64,000 nt of DNA from Sorangium cellulosum. GTDB lineage: Bacteria; Myxococcota_A; Polyangia; Polyangiales; Polyangiaceae. Numbering within the stretch: the first letter of the stretch is position 1; every line of letters begins with the position of its first letter. Location: positions 11,050,501-11,114,500 of the forward strand of contig NZ_CP012673.1 of the NCBI RefSeq assembly GCF_002950945.1, given 5' to 3'. This document shows positions 26,521-34,905 of the stretch, piece by piece. Below the pieces are notes generated by a model, which had not been told where the DNA came from, ran no database searches, and saw only the letters and a list, made by a program, of their open reading frames with translations. The translations under genes and the position numbers were made by a program.

Positions 26521-27426
26521 TCAGCCGGCGGGGGGCGCGCCCGGCGAGGCGGGGCCGCGCAGCGCGGCGCGGCGCCTCGCCGGGAGGTGGTAGAGCGACT
26601 CGACGACGCCGAGCGCGACATAGGCGCCGATCGGCCAGACCACGACGAGCGCCGGCTGCCATCGGGCCGAGAGGACGGCGCTCGCTCCGGCCGCGAGCGC
26701 CGCGCACGCGAGGGAGCGGGCGTCGAGGCGCACGTCCTTGAACGAGCGGAACCGGATCGCCGACACCATCAGGAGCGAGAGGAAGAGCGCCGCCGCGAGG
26801 GTCGCCGGCGCCACGCCGCCGCCGATCTGCCCGTCCGCGGGCCGGTGGCTGAGGACGAGCGCGACGAGGCCCCCGGCCGCGCCGGTCACGGGCAGCCCGA
26901 CGATGTACCTCGGGGGCGCCGCAGCCCGGCGCGCCTCGCCGGCCGAGAGCACGTTGAAGCGGGCGAGCCGGATCGCGGCGCACGCGGTGAACACGAACCC
27001 CCCGAGCACGCCGAGGAGACCGAGGCGGTGCAGCGTCCACTGGTACACGAGCACCGCCGGGGCCACGCCGAAGGACACGAGATCGGCGAGCGAGTCGATC
27101 TGGACGCCGAAGGCGCTCTGGGTGCCGGTCATGCGCGCGACGCGCCCGTCGAGCGCGTCGGCGAGCATCGCGAGCAGGATCAGCCACGCGGCGCGGTGGA
27201 AGTCGTCCGCCGAGCGCGCCGCCGCACCGATCCGTATCGCGTCCAGACCGCAAAAAATGGAACAGAGCGTGATCGCGCTGGGGACGAGGAACAGGAGGTT
27301 CCTCGGCCGCCGCCGGGTCGCCTCGCGAGCCGGCGGCGGCGAGAGCTTGCGGTGCCCGTGACCCGCGGACCCGGCGGCCACCGGCGCCGCGACGGCGGGT
27401 CGTCCTCTTGGCGTGTGTTCTGACAT
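26521..27426 (-). CDS. pssA: CDP-diacylglycerol-serine O-phosphatidyltransferase
   Basis: A 301-residue inner-membrane enzyme that makes phosphatidylserine from CDP-diacylglycerol and L-serine, the first step to phosphatidylethanolamine. The CDP-alcohol phosphotransferase signature is complete: DG-x2-AR-x8-G-x3-D-x3-D in ADALDGRVARMTG followed by FGVQIDSLAD. PssA-type sequence follows (DLVSFGVAPAVLVYQW, AAIRLARFNV, GLPVTGAAG). About seven to eight hydrophobic helices lie between residues 45 and 280. The first 40 residues are a polar Arg/Pro extension. No psd gene is adjacent. Its stop is 28 bp from the convergent nuclease gene. Confidence 0.92.
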   Translation of the reverse strand: MSEHTPRGRPAVAAPVAAGSAGHGHRKLSPPPAREATRRRPRNLLFLVPSAITLCSIFCGLDAIRIGAAARSADDFHRAAWLILLAMLADALDGRVARMTGTQSAFGVQIDSLADLVSFGVAPAVLVYQWTLHRLGLLGVLGGFVFTACAAIRLARFNVLSAGEARRAAAPPRYIVGLPVTGAAGGLVALVLSHRPADGQIGGGVAPATLAAALFLSLLMVSAIRFRSFKDVRLDARSLACAALAAGASAVLSARWQPALVVVWPIGAYVALGVVESLYHLPARRRAALRGPASPGAPPAG

Positions 27427-27544
27427 ACGAGCTCGCCCGGCCGGCCTCGTAGTACATGAGGCGCCTCGCCTTCAAGGCACATGCACGAGGCCTTCGTTGC
27501 CCGGCGGCGCCCGCGTCGCGACCTCGTGGACCCGCCCCCGCGGG

Positions 27545-27901
27545 TCAGGCGGGAAGATCGGTGCTCAGAAAGACCTCGTGGATGTCCAGCTTGCTCGGCC
27601 CCGCGAACATCTCCTTCGGGGCGCGGTTCCGGTGCGCCTCGGCGAAGGCCGGGCTCCGCGTCCAGGCGATGAAGTCATCCATCGAGCGCCACCACGTCTT
27701 CACCTCGTAAAAGCCCTGCGCCGTCGGGTCCGGGCTCCACTCGCCCGTCGCATGGTCCAGCTTCATCGGCCGCGGCCGATGGACCTCGTTGCGGATGAAG
27801 CCGGGCGCGCGGTCGACCAGGTGGACCCGGTTCTTGAAACGGTCCTCGAACTCGGCCTCGTGGCCCTCGGCGACAGGAATGCGGTTGGTGACAACGATCA
27901 T
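27545..27901 (-). CDS. antibiotic-biosynthesis-monooxygenase (ABM) domain protein
   Basis: A 118-residue single-domain ABM-fold protein related to heme-degrading HmoA-type enzymes. I chose the ATG at 27901 because CGAGGAGCC precedes it and the family begins MIVVTNRIPVAEG. Hallmarks: HEAEFEDRF, GFIRNEVHRPRP, FYEVKTWWRSMDDFIAW, FAEAHRNRAP. The fold is a dimeric ferredoxin-like barrel. Members oxidise heme or aromatic substrates, and many small ones have unknown substrates. No iron-uptake gene is next to it. The divergent DUF1003 gene begins 174 bp away. Confidence 0.88.
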   Translation of the reverse strand: MIVVTNRIPVAEGHEAEFEDRFKNRVHLVDRAPGFIRNEVHRPRPMKLDHATGEWSPDPTAQGFYEVKTWWRSMDDFIAWTRSPAFAEAHRNRAPKEMFAGPSKLDIHEVFLSTDLPA

Positions 27902-28074
27902 GGCTCCTCGGATGCGGGCCCTCGCCCGCTGCAGATTGTCGTGGAAATTTGTGCGACTCATCGTAATGCAACAGGAGACGCCCGACCAGGGCGAGCCGCC
28001 GGACCGGCTGCGCTCGCCGGAAAATCGGATTGACACGGCCGGGCTTCGGGGCCTTCATGCGAGGAGGAAACTTC

Positions 28075-28653
28075 ATGCGAGATGCAGAGACGGCTCGCGA
28101 CCGACCCGGGGAAGATCGGTCCGAGGCCGAGGGCGTGGTGCGCCGCAACATCCAGGCCCTCTTGCAGGTCCGGACGGAACTGGAGCGCAAGAAGGGCTTC
28201 CAGGAGCGGCTCGCGGACACGATCACCGCGTTCACCGGAAGCATGACGTTCGTGTTCCTCCACGCCGCCGTGTTCGGGGGATGGATTCTGGTGAACACCG
28301 GCATCGTACCCTTCATCAAGCCGTTCGATCCGTTCCCCTTCGTGATGCTCGCCATGATCGCCTCGGTAGAGGCCATCTTCCTCTCGACCTTCGTGCTCAT
28401 CAGCCAGAACCGCATGCAGGCGCTCGCCGACAAACGCGCCGATCTCGACCTCCAGGTCAACCTCCTGGCAGAGCACGAGATCACCCGGCTGATCGAGCTC
28501 GTCGATGGAATCTCGCGGCACCTCGGCGTGGACCGCCCGAACGATCCACATCTCGAGGAGCTCAAGAAGGATGTCCATCCGGAGGTCGTGCTCGAGGAGA
28601 TCGAGCGCGCCGAGCAGGACGCTGCCGATGAGTCAATACGGACTTCCCCCTAG
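28075..28653 (+). CDS. DUF1003 membrane protein
   Basis: A 192-residue inner-membrane protein. The start at 28075 (MRDAETARD) is preceded by AGGAGGA at ideal spacing; an upstream ATG at 28030 is not. Two transmembrane helices lie at about 65-85 (TFVFLHAAVFGGWILVN) and 100-122 (FVMLAMIASVEAIFLSTFVLI), followed by the DUF1003 signature SQNRMQALADKRADLDLQVNL (split here: SQNRMQALADKRAD, LDLQVNLLAEHEIT). A charged helical tail carries HLEELKKDVHPEVV. Biochemical role unknown; the family is often linked to stress or ion homeostasis. A 425-bp gap follows. Confidence 0.88.
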   Translation: MRDAETARDRPGEDRSEAEGVVRRNIQALLQVRTELERKKGFQERLADTITAFTGSMTFVFLHAAVFGGWILVNTGIVPFIKPFDPFPFVMLAMIASVEAIFLSTFVLISQNRMQALADKRADLDLQVNLLAEHEITRLIELVDGISRHLGVDRPNDPHLEELKKDVHPEVVLEEIERAEQDAADESIRTSP

Positions 28654-28953
28654 AGAAGGGCGGGTTATGCCTGAGCCGGCGCCGCGCAGCGATCCGGCCG
28701 GCGCCTGGGTATGCGCGGTACGGTGAGCCCCCGAAGTGAGTAGGGTACTCCCGGAGGGCTCTTGGGGAACCAGAGGACTTCACCCCGGGATTCGGAAGGT
28801 CGCGTGGGTCGAGATCGTGGCAAAACTCTAACGAACGTCTCTTGCAGACCCCTGGATTACATGTTAATCGGATGGCGTCCCGGGCGTCGATTGTACGCTG
28901 TCCGCAATGGAACTCCCGGGCACCACGGCGCAGTGGATGTTCAGAGCGCGGCG

Positions 28954-28981
28954 TTGCTGTTAAGGGCGCATCGCTTATATA
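28954..28981 (+). promoter_or_regulatory. candidate sigma-70-type promoter for glycan operon
   Basis: TTGCTG at 28954-28959 and TATATA at 28976-28981 are separated by 16 bp, in an AT-richer patch about 97 bp before the first operon gene at 29079. A second, weaker TTGCAG/TAATCG pair lies about 110 bp further upstream. The rest of the 28654-29078 gap shows no gene; a G-rich folded stretch near 28700-28800 matches no riboswitch I know. Confidence 0.5.
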
Positions 28982-29078
28982 GCCTCAGCGCGGGCTCCCG
29001 CAGCCTCGTCTGCGTCTGCCCAGTCTGATTCAACCCGTGGCGGTTTCGCCGCGCGTTCGACCATCGACACAGAGGAAT

Positions 29079-30197
29079 ATGGCCAGTCACGTCCTCATCA
29101 CCGGCGGAGCGGGGTTCATCGGCTCGCACGTCGCCGACGAACTCCTGCGTCAAGGGCACCACGTCCGGGCGCTCGACAACCTCACACCCCAGGTCCACGG
29201 CCCGGAGCGCCGCCGGCCGGCGTACCTCAATCCGGACGTCGAGCTCATCGTGGGTGACGTCCGCGACCGCGAAGCGGTGAAGTCGGCGCTGCGTGGGGTG
29301 GACGTCGTCTACCACTTCGCGGCCATGGTCGGGGTCGGACAGAGCATGTACAGGATCGAGGAGTACACCTCGGTCAACAACCTCGGCACCGCCGTGCTCC
29401 TCCAGGAGCTCGCCGAGAAGCCGGTGGCGAAGCTCATCGTCGCCTCCAGCATGAGCGTCTACGGCGAGGGGCTCTACCGGACGCCCTCCGGCGCGGTGGT
29501 CCCCGGGACGAGCCGGCCGCTCGATCAGCTCAAGCGCGGCGAGTGGGAGGTGCGGAGCGAGGCCGGCGAGGTGCTCGTGCCCGTCCCGACCCCCGAGTCG
29601 AAGTCGCCGTCCCTCGAGTCCGTCTATGCGCTCTCCAAGTACGACCAGGAGCGGCTGTGCCTGGTGCTCGGGCGCGCCTACAACATCCCGACCGTCGCCC
29701 TGCGCTTCTTCAACGTCTACGGCCGCCGCCAGGCCCTCTCCAACCCGTATACCGGCGTGCTCGCCATCTTCGCCTCACGGCTCCTCAACGACCGCCCCCC
29801 GCTCATCTTCGAAGACGGGCTCCAGCGGCGCGACTTCGTGAGCGTCGCCGACATCTCCCGCGCCTGCGTCCGCGTCATGAGCGCCGAGTCCGCGGTCGGC
29901 CAGGTGCTCAACGTGGGCAGCGGGCGGTCCTACACCGTCCGCGAGGTCGCCGAGCACGTCCGGAAGGTGATGGGCAAAGACCGGATCGACCCCGAGATCA
30001 CCGGCAAGTCCCGCCTCGGCGACGTGCGGCACTGCTTCGCCGACATCAGCGCGGCGCAGCGCAAGATCGGGTATGAGCCCCAGGTCTCGCTCGAGGACGG
30101 CCTGCGCGATCTCGCCGGCTGGCTCGAGGGTCAGGTGGCGAAGGACGCGGTCGCCGAGGCCCGCGCCGAGCTGGACGCCCGGGGGCTCACGGTATGA
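29079..30197 (+). CDS. NAD-dependent nucleotide-sugar epimerase/dehydratase (SDR)
   Basis: A 372-residue extended SDR. The ATG at 29079 has AGAGGA in front and begins right at the Rossmann motif VLITGGAGFIGSHVADEL. Active-site features: catalytic Ser/Thr region IVASSMSVYGEG and YALSKYDQE (Tyr-x3-Lys), with FFNVYGRRQALSNPYTGV as the substrate loop and RDFVSVADI. This resembles dTDP/UDP-glucose 4-epimerase-like and dehydratase-like proteins; the insertion around residues 145-185 (TSRPLDQLKRGEWEV) is typical of a subgroup with unknown sugar. It is the first gene of an overlapping operon (4-bp overlap with the next). Confidence 0.88.
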   Translation: MASHVLITGGAGFIGSHVADELLRQGHHVRALDNLTPQVHGPERRRPAYLNPDVELIVGDVRDREAVKSALRGVDVVYHFAAMVGVGQSMYRIEEYTSVNNLGTAVLLQELAEKPVAKLIVASSMSVYGEGLYRTPSGAVVPGTSRPLDQLKRGEWEVRSEAGEVLVPVPTPESKSPSLESVYALSKYDQERLCLVLGRAYNIPTVALRFFNVYGRRQALSNPYTGVLAIFASRLLNDRPPLIFEDGLQRRDFVSVADISRACVRVMSAESAVGQVLNVGSGRSYTVREVAEHVRKVMGKDRIDPEITGKSRLGDVRHCFADISAAQRKIGYEPQVSLEDGLRDLAGWLEGQVAKDAVAEARAELDARGLTV

Positions 30198-31306
30198 GCG
30201 CAGCGGACCTCGACTTCGTCAGCCCTGCCGGGTCAGGCCGTCCGGCGCTGGTCACCGGCGGCGCCGGTTTCGTCGGGGCGAACCTCGCTCACCGCCTGCT
30301 CCAGGCGGGCGAGACGGTCATCCTCTTCGACAACCTCTCGCGGCCCTCGGTGGTGCGCAACGTCGAGTGGCTGAAGCGGGTCCACGGCGACCGCGTCACG
30401 CTGGTCACCGGCGACGTGCGGGACGCCGGCGCGGTGGCCGAGGTGGTGCAGCGCGCCTCCAGCGTGTTCCACTTCGCCGCCCAGGTCGCGGTGACCACCA
30501 GCCTCGTCCGGCCGGTGGAGGACTTCGAGATCAACGCCCGGGGGACGCTCAACGTGCTCGAGGCGATCCGGGCCCTGAAGAGCCCGCCGCCGCTGCTCTT
30601 CACGTCCACCAACAAGGTCTACGGCGGCCTGCCCGACGTCCCGCTCCAGTGCCGGGACCGGCACTACGAGCCGGAGGACCCGAAGCTCCGGGCCTCCGGC
30701 ATCTCCGAGGCCCGCCCGCTCGATTTCCACAGCCCTTACGGCTGCTCCAAGGGCACGGCGGACCAGTACGTCATCGACTACGCCCGCACCTTCGGGATCC
30801 CGGCGGCGGTGTTCCGGATGAGCTGCATCTACGGCCCGCGCCAGTTCGGGACCGAGGATCAGGGCTGGGTCGCCCACTTCCTGATCCAGGCGCTGCGGCG
30901 AGAGCCGATCACCCTCTACGGCGACGGGATGCAGGTCCGGGACGTGCTCTTCATCGACGACCTCGTCGACGCCTTCCTCCTCGCCCGGAAGAACATCCGG
31001 CAGGTCTCCGCCTCGGCCTTCAACATCGGCGGGGGCCCGGAGAACACCATCAGCCTGCTCGAGCTGCTCGACATGATCGAGGAGCTCGACGGCAAGCGCC
31101 CGACCATCGGCTTCGAGGAGTGGCGGCCCGGGGACCAGCGTTATTACGTGTCCGACTGCCGCCGGTTCTCCGCCGTCACGGGCTGGTGGCCGCGCGTCCG
31201 GGTCCGCGAGGGCGTGCGCAAGCTCCACGGCTGGCTGCAGGAGATGACCGGCAAGGCCTCCCCCGCCCCGGTCGCGGAGGAGCTGCGCCTGGAGGGTGTC
31301 GGGTGA
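30194..31306 (+). CDS. CDP-tyvelose/paratose 2-epimerase-like SDR
   Basis: A 370-residue extended SDR. The start overlaps the preceding stop (ATGA at 30194). NAD-binding motif VTGGAGFVGANLAHRL near residues 20-35; catalytic part LLFTSTNKVYGGL and SPYGCSKGTADQY (Tyr-x3-Lys); substrate loop MSCIYGPRQFGTEDQGWVAHF, characteristic of CDP-paratose 2-epimerase-type enzymes; then VRDVLFIDDLVDAF and FNIGGGPENTISL. The reaction is probably epimerisation at C2 of a nucleotide deoxy-sugar, although the family also holds UDP-sugar epimerases. Its product would feed the transferases encoded downstream. The next gene overlaps by 4 bp. Confidence 0.87.
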   Translation: MSAADLDFVSPAGSGRPALVTGGAGFVGANLAHRLLQAGETVILFDNLSRPSVVRNVEWLKRVHGDRVTLVTGDVRDAGAVAEVVQRASSVFHFAAQVAVTTSLVRPVEDFEINARGTLNVLEAIRALKSPPPLLFTSTNKVYGGLPDVPLQCRDRHYEPEDPKLRASGISEARPLDFHSPYGCSKGTADQYVIDYARTFGIPAAVFRMSCIYGPRQFGTEDQGWVAHFLIQALRREPITLYGDGMQVRDVLFIDDLVDAFLLARKNIRQVSASAFNIGGGPENTISLLELLDMIEELDGKRPTIGFEEWRPGDQRYYVSDCRRFSAVTGWWPRVRVREGVRKLHGWLQEMTGKASPAPVAEELRLEGVG

Positions 31307-32604
31307 GGTTCGCGCTGATCAACCCGCGCTGGAGCTTCGAGGGGAGCATCTACTTCGGCTGCCGCGAGCCGCACCTGCCGCTCGAGTACGGCTACGCCAG
31401 GGCGCTGCTCGAGGCCGCCGGGCACGAGGCGGCGATCGTCGACGCGCAGGCCCGCGACCTCTCCCACGACGCGCTCCGCGACGAGGTGGCCGCGCTCCGC
31501 CCCGACGCCCTCGTCGTGACCACCGCGCCGAGTTACCTCTTCTGGCGCTGCGCCCCGCCCGAGCTCCGCGTCCCCCAGGAGGCCCTCCGCGCGCTGCGCG
31601 ACCTGCCGGGGCTCCGGTTCGTGGTGGGGCCACACGCCTCCACCACGCCCCGCGCCACCCTGCGCAAGCTCGGCGTCGACGCGGTGGTGATGGGCGAGTG
31701 CGAGGAGGTGCTCGTCGAGCTGGCCGATCGGCCGCGCTCGCAGTGGGGCGGCATCGACGGCATCGCCTACGTCGACGGCGGCGAGCCCCGCGTCCAGGGC
31801 GGGCCGCGCGCGGCCGACATGGCCCGGCTCCCGGCGCTCCGCTGGGACGACGCCACGGTGGCGCGCCACGCCCACCACCACCACCGCTTCGACGCCACGC
31901 CCGTCGGCCCCGGCGCCGAGATCGAGACGTCCCGCGGGTGCCCGTACCACTGCACCTTCTGCGCGAAGGACAACTTCCGCGATCGCTACCGCAAGCGCCC
32001 TCTCCCGGTGATCCTCGACGAGCTCGACGCGCTCGTCGCCCAGGGCGTCCGCTACGTCTACTTCATCGACGAGATCTTCCTGCCCGACCGCCCGCTGCTC
32101 GAGGCGCTGGCCCTGCGCGACGTGTCCTTCGGCGTCCAGCTGCGCATCGACAACTGGAACCGGGAGATGCTCGACCTGCTCGGCAAGGCGGGCTGCGTCT
32201 CGATCGAGGCGGGGGTGGAGAGCATCACGAAGGAGGGCAGGAGCCTGCTCGCCAAGCACTGCAAGCTCTCGACCGATCAGCTCAGCGACCTCTTGATCCA
32301 CGCCAAGAAGAGCGTCCCTTTCGTCCAGGCGAACCTGATCCAGTCGCAGACCGACGACCCGGCGGACGTCACCGCGTTCCGGGAGCGGCTGCGGCAGCAC
32401 GGCGTCTGGGCGAACGAGCCCGTGCCGATGTTCCCTTACCCGGGCTCGCCCGATTACACGATGCGCTGGGGCAGGCCCGACGACGAGGCGTGGGAGCGCT
32501 CGCTCACCCACTACCTCGGCCAGTTCGATCAGTTCAGCGACATCCAGGAGAGCCGCCCGCTGCCGCTCTCCGAGCTGGAGGCCGTGCACCCGGGCCATGG
32601 CTGA
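31303..32604 (+). CDS. B12-binding radical SAM enzyme
   Basis: A 433-residue protein with a GTG start at 31303 overlapping the previous stop (GTGA). Residues 1-145 form a cobalamin-binding-type Rossmann domain (FALINPRW, LPLEYGYARALLEAAGHE, DALVVTTAPSY, FVVGPHAST, VVMGECEEVL). Residues about 205-400 are a radical SAM barrel whose cluster cysteines are C213, C217 and C220 (CPYHCTFC), followed by KDNFRDRYRKRP, YFIDEIFLPDRPLL, and SIEAGVESITKEG. Class B enzymes of this type methylate unactivated carbon or rearrange sugars and lipids. With sugar epimerases before and glycosyltransferases after it, modification of a sugar or cyclitol is the likely job (inference). It overlaps the next gene by 8 bp. 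Confidence 0.9.
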   Translation: MRFALINPRWSFEGSIYFGCREPHLPLEYGYARALLEAAGHEAAIVDAQARDLSHDALRDEVAALRPDALVVTTAPSYLFWRCAPPELRVPQEALRALRDLPGLRFVVGPHASTTPRATLRKLGVDAVVMGECEEVLVELADRPRSQWGGIDGIAYVDGGEPRVQGGPRAADMARLPALRWDDATVARHAHHHHRFDATPVGPGAEIETSRGCPYHCTFCAKDNFRDRYRKRPLPVILDELDALVAQGVRYVYFIDEIFLPDRPLLEALALRDVSFGVQLRIDNWNREMLDLLGKAGCVSIEAGVESITKEGRSLLAKHCKLSTDQLSDLLIHAKKSVPFVQANLIQSQTDDPADVTAFRERLRQHGVWANEPVPMFPYPGSPDYTMRWGRPDDEAWERSLTHYLGQFDQFSDIQESRPLPLSELEAVHPGHG

Positions 32605-33763
32605 CGCGCTCGACAACGTCGCCTCGGTCCTGATGACCACCGACACGGTGGGCGGCGTCTTCACGTATGCGGTCGAGCTCGCGCGCGCGCTCGCCGAGCG
32701 CGGCGTCCAGACGACGCTCGCCGCCATGGGTGGGCCGCTCTCGCCGGCCCAGCGCGAGGCCGTGGGCCACGTGCGCGGGCTCGCGCTGTTCGAGAGCCCG
32801 TTCCGGCTCGAGTGGATGGATGACCCCTGGGCCGACGTCGAGCAGGCCGGCGCGTGGCTGCTCGAGATCGAGGAGCGGGTCCGCCCGGACGTGGTCCACC
32901 TCAACGGCTATGCACACGGCGCCCTCGGCTTCCGCGCCCCGAAGCTCGTGGTGGCCCACTCCTGTGTCCTCTCGTGGTGGGACGCCGTGCTGAAGCAGCC
33001 GGCGCCGCCGTCCTACACACGTTACGCGCAGGAGGTGACCCGCGGCCTCGCCGCCGCGGCCGCGGTCGTCGCGCCGACCCGGGCGATGATGCGCGCCGTC
33101 GTGCACCACTACGGCGCGCCCCGGCGGGCGCTCGTGATCCCGAACGCCGCCGATCCCGCAGAGCTCCGGCCGGGCCGCAAGGAGGACGTCGTGCTCGCGG
33201 TCGGCCGGCTCTGGGATCAGGCCAAGAACATCGCGGCGCTGGGCGAGGTCGCCCCGCACCTGCCCTGGCCGATCCGGGTGGCCGGCAGCGACGCCCACCC
33301 CGGCGGCGGCTCGCTCCGCATCGACACACTCGAGCACCTCGGCGTGCTCTCCGCGGCCGGCGTCGCCGAGGCGCTCTCCCGCGCGGCGATCTACGCGCTC
33401 CCGGCGCGTTACGAGCCCTTCGGCCTGTCGATCCTCGAGGCGGCGCTCTCCGGCTGCGCCCTCGTCCTCGGCGACATCCCCAGCCTGCGCGAGGTCTGGG
33501 GCGACGCGGCCCTGTTCGTCGCGCCCGACGACACGGGCGCGCTCCGGCGCGCGATCCAGTCGCTCATCGACGATCCCACGTTGCGGGTGCAGATGGCGTC
33601 GCGCGCCCGCGCCCGCGCCCGGCTCTACACCCCCGGGCAGATGGTCCAGCGTTACCTGCAGCTCTACCGCGAGCTGCTCTGGCAGCCTCGGATCTCCGCG
33701 ATCTGGCGGCCCGAGCAGCTGGCCGAGACCCCCGCGATGGAGGCGGAGGGGCAATGCGCATAG
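32597..33763 (+). CDS. GT4-family glycosyltransferase
   Basis: A 388-residue GT-B transferase. N-terminal acceptor domain: VLMTTDTVGGVFTYAVELARAL, DVVHLNGYAHGALGF, VVAHSCVLSWWDAV. C-terminal nucleotide-sugar domain: LAVGRLWDQAKNI, then ALPARYEPFGLSILEAALSG with the EX7E acidic pair, and LGDIPSLREVWGDAA. No signal peptide or membrane segment. It overlaps the radical SAM gene by 8 bp and the next gene by 10 bp, so it is translated as part of the operon and should transfer a sugar made or modified by its neighbours. Donor and acceptor unknown. Confidence 0.9.
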   Translation: MADALDNVASVLMTTDTVGGVFTYAVELARALAERGVQTTLAAMGGPLSPAQREAVGHVRGLALFESPFRLEWMDDPWADVEQAGAWLLEIEERVRPDVVHLNGYAHGALGFRAPKLVVAHSCVLSWWDAVLKQPAPPSYTRYAQEVTRGLAAAAAVVAPTRAMMRAVVHHYGAPRRALVIPNAADPAELRPGRKEDVVLAVGRLWDQAKNIAALGEVAPHLPWPIRVAGSDAHPGGGSLRIDTLEHLGVLSAAGVAEALSRAAIYALPARYEPFGLSILEAALSGCALVLGDIPSLREVWGDAALFVAPDDTGALRRAIQSLIDDPTLRVQMASRARARARLYTPGQMVQRYLQLYRELLWQPRISAIWRPEQLAETPAMEAEGQCA

Positions 33764-34905
33764 TCCTGTTCTGCCACTCCCTGCTCTCCGACTGGAACCA
33801 CGGCAACGCGCACTTCCTCCGGGGCGTCGTGACCGAGCTCGCGCTGCGCGGGCACGAGGTGCACGTCCACGAGCCGAGGGACGCCTGGAGCCTCCAGAAC
33901 CTGATCGCCGATCACGGCGAGGCGCCGCTCGACGAGGTGAAGGCGGTCTACCCGCACGTCGCCCCGATCCGCTACGACCTCGCGTCGCTCGACCTGGATC
34001 GGGCGCTCGAGGGCGCGTCGCTGGTGATCGTCCACGAGTGGAGCGAGCCCGAGCTGGTCGCCCGCGTCGGCGCGCATCGCGTCGGCGTGAACCGCGCGGG
34101 CGCGTCGTACCGGCTGCTCTTCCACGACACACACCACCGGTCGGTCACCGACCCCGGGGCCATGGCCCGCTACGACCTCACCCACTACGACGGCGTGCTC
34201 GCCTTCGGCCGGGTGATCCGCGATCTCTACCTCGCGCGCCGCTGGGCCCGCCGCGCCTTCATCTGGCACGAGGCCGCGGACGCCCGGGTGTTCCGGCCGC
34301 GCCGCGAGGCCGCGCCCGAGCGCGACCTCGTGTGGGTCGGCAACTGGGGCGACGAGGAGCGGACGCGGGAGCTCGACGAGTTCCTGATCGGCCCGGCGCG
34401 CGACCTCGGCCTCTCCGCGCGTGTGCACGGCGTGCGGTACCCCGAGCACGCGCGCGCCGCGCTCGCCTCCGCGGGCATCGAGTACCGCGGCTGGCTCGCC
34501 AACTACCGGGCGCCCGAGGCGTTCGGCCGGGCGCGGCTGACCGTGCACGTCCCGAGGCGGCCCTACGTCGAGTCGCTCCCGGGCATCCCGACCATCCGGC
34601 CGTTCGAGGCCATGGCCTGCGCGATCCCGCTCGTCTGCTCCCCGTGGAACGACGCGGAGGAGCTGTTCTCGCCGGGCCGCGACTACCTCGTCGCGCGCGA
34701 CGGCGACGAGATGAAGAAGCACCTCCGGGCCCTGCTCGCCGATCCCGCCATGGCCGCCGAGATGGCGGAGCGGGGTCGCAAGACGGTCCTCGCCCGACAC
34801 ACCTGCGCCCACCGGGCCGAGGAGCTCCTGCGCATCGCCGCCGACCTCGGCGTCGACGTGGATCTCCCCGCGCCCGCCGCCACCCCCCACCGAGCCACCG
34901 CATGA
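33754..34905 (+). CDS. CgeB-like glycosyltransferase, copy 1
   Basis: A 383-residue GT-B protein of the CgeB (spore maturation)/Glyco_trans_1_2 family. Start ATG 33754, 10-bp overlap with the GT4 gene. N-terminal domain: IVLFCHSLLSDWNHGNAHFLRGVV, LRGHEVHVHEP, and LVIVHEWSEPELV. C-terminal domain: DLVWVGNWGDEERTRELDEF, IEYRGWLANYRAPEAF, VHVPRRPYVESLPGIPTIRPFEAMAC and LFSPGRDYLVARDGDE. The last block is the usual CgeB donor-binding end. It is the first of three related genes in a row. The family is best known from spore-coat glycosylation in Bacillus; the myxobacterial role is unknown. Confidence 0.87.
   Translation: MRIVLFCHSLLSDWNHGNAHFLRGVVTELALRGHEVHVHEPRDAWSLQNLIADHGEAPLDEVKAVYPHVAPIRYDLASLDLDRALEGASLVIVHEWSEPELVARVGAHRVGVNRAGASYRLLFHDTHHRSVTDPGAMARYDLTHYDGVLAFGRVIRDLYLARRWARRAFIWHEAADARVFRPRREAAPERDLVWVGNWGDEERTRELDEFLIGPARDLGLSARVHGVRYPEHARAALASAGIEYRGWLANYRAPEAFGRARLTVHVPRRPYVESLPGIPTIRPFEAMACAIPLVCSPWNDAEELFSPGRDYLVARDGDEMKKHLRALLADPAMAAEMAERGRKTVLARHTCAHRAEELLRIAADLGVDVDLPAPAATPHRATA

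Noticed and set aside
28690..28800. G-rich folded stretch that might be a riboswitch or ribozyme
   Set aside because: No conserved riboswitch motif fits and the next gene's promoter lies downstream of it.
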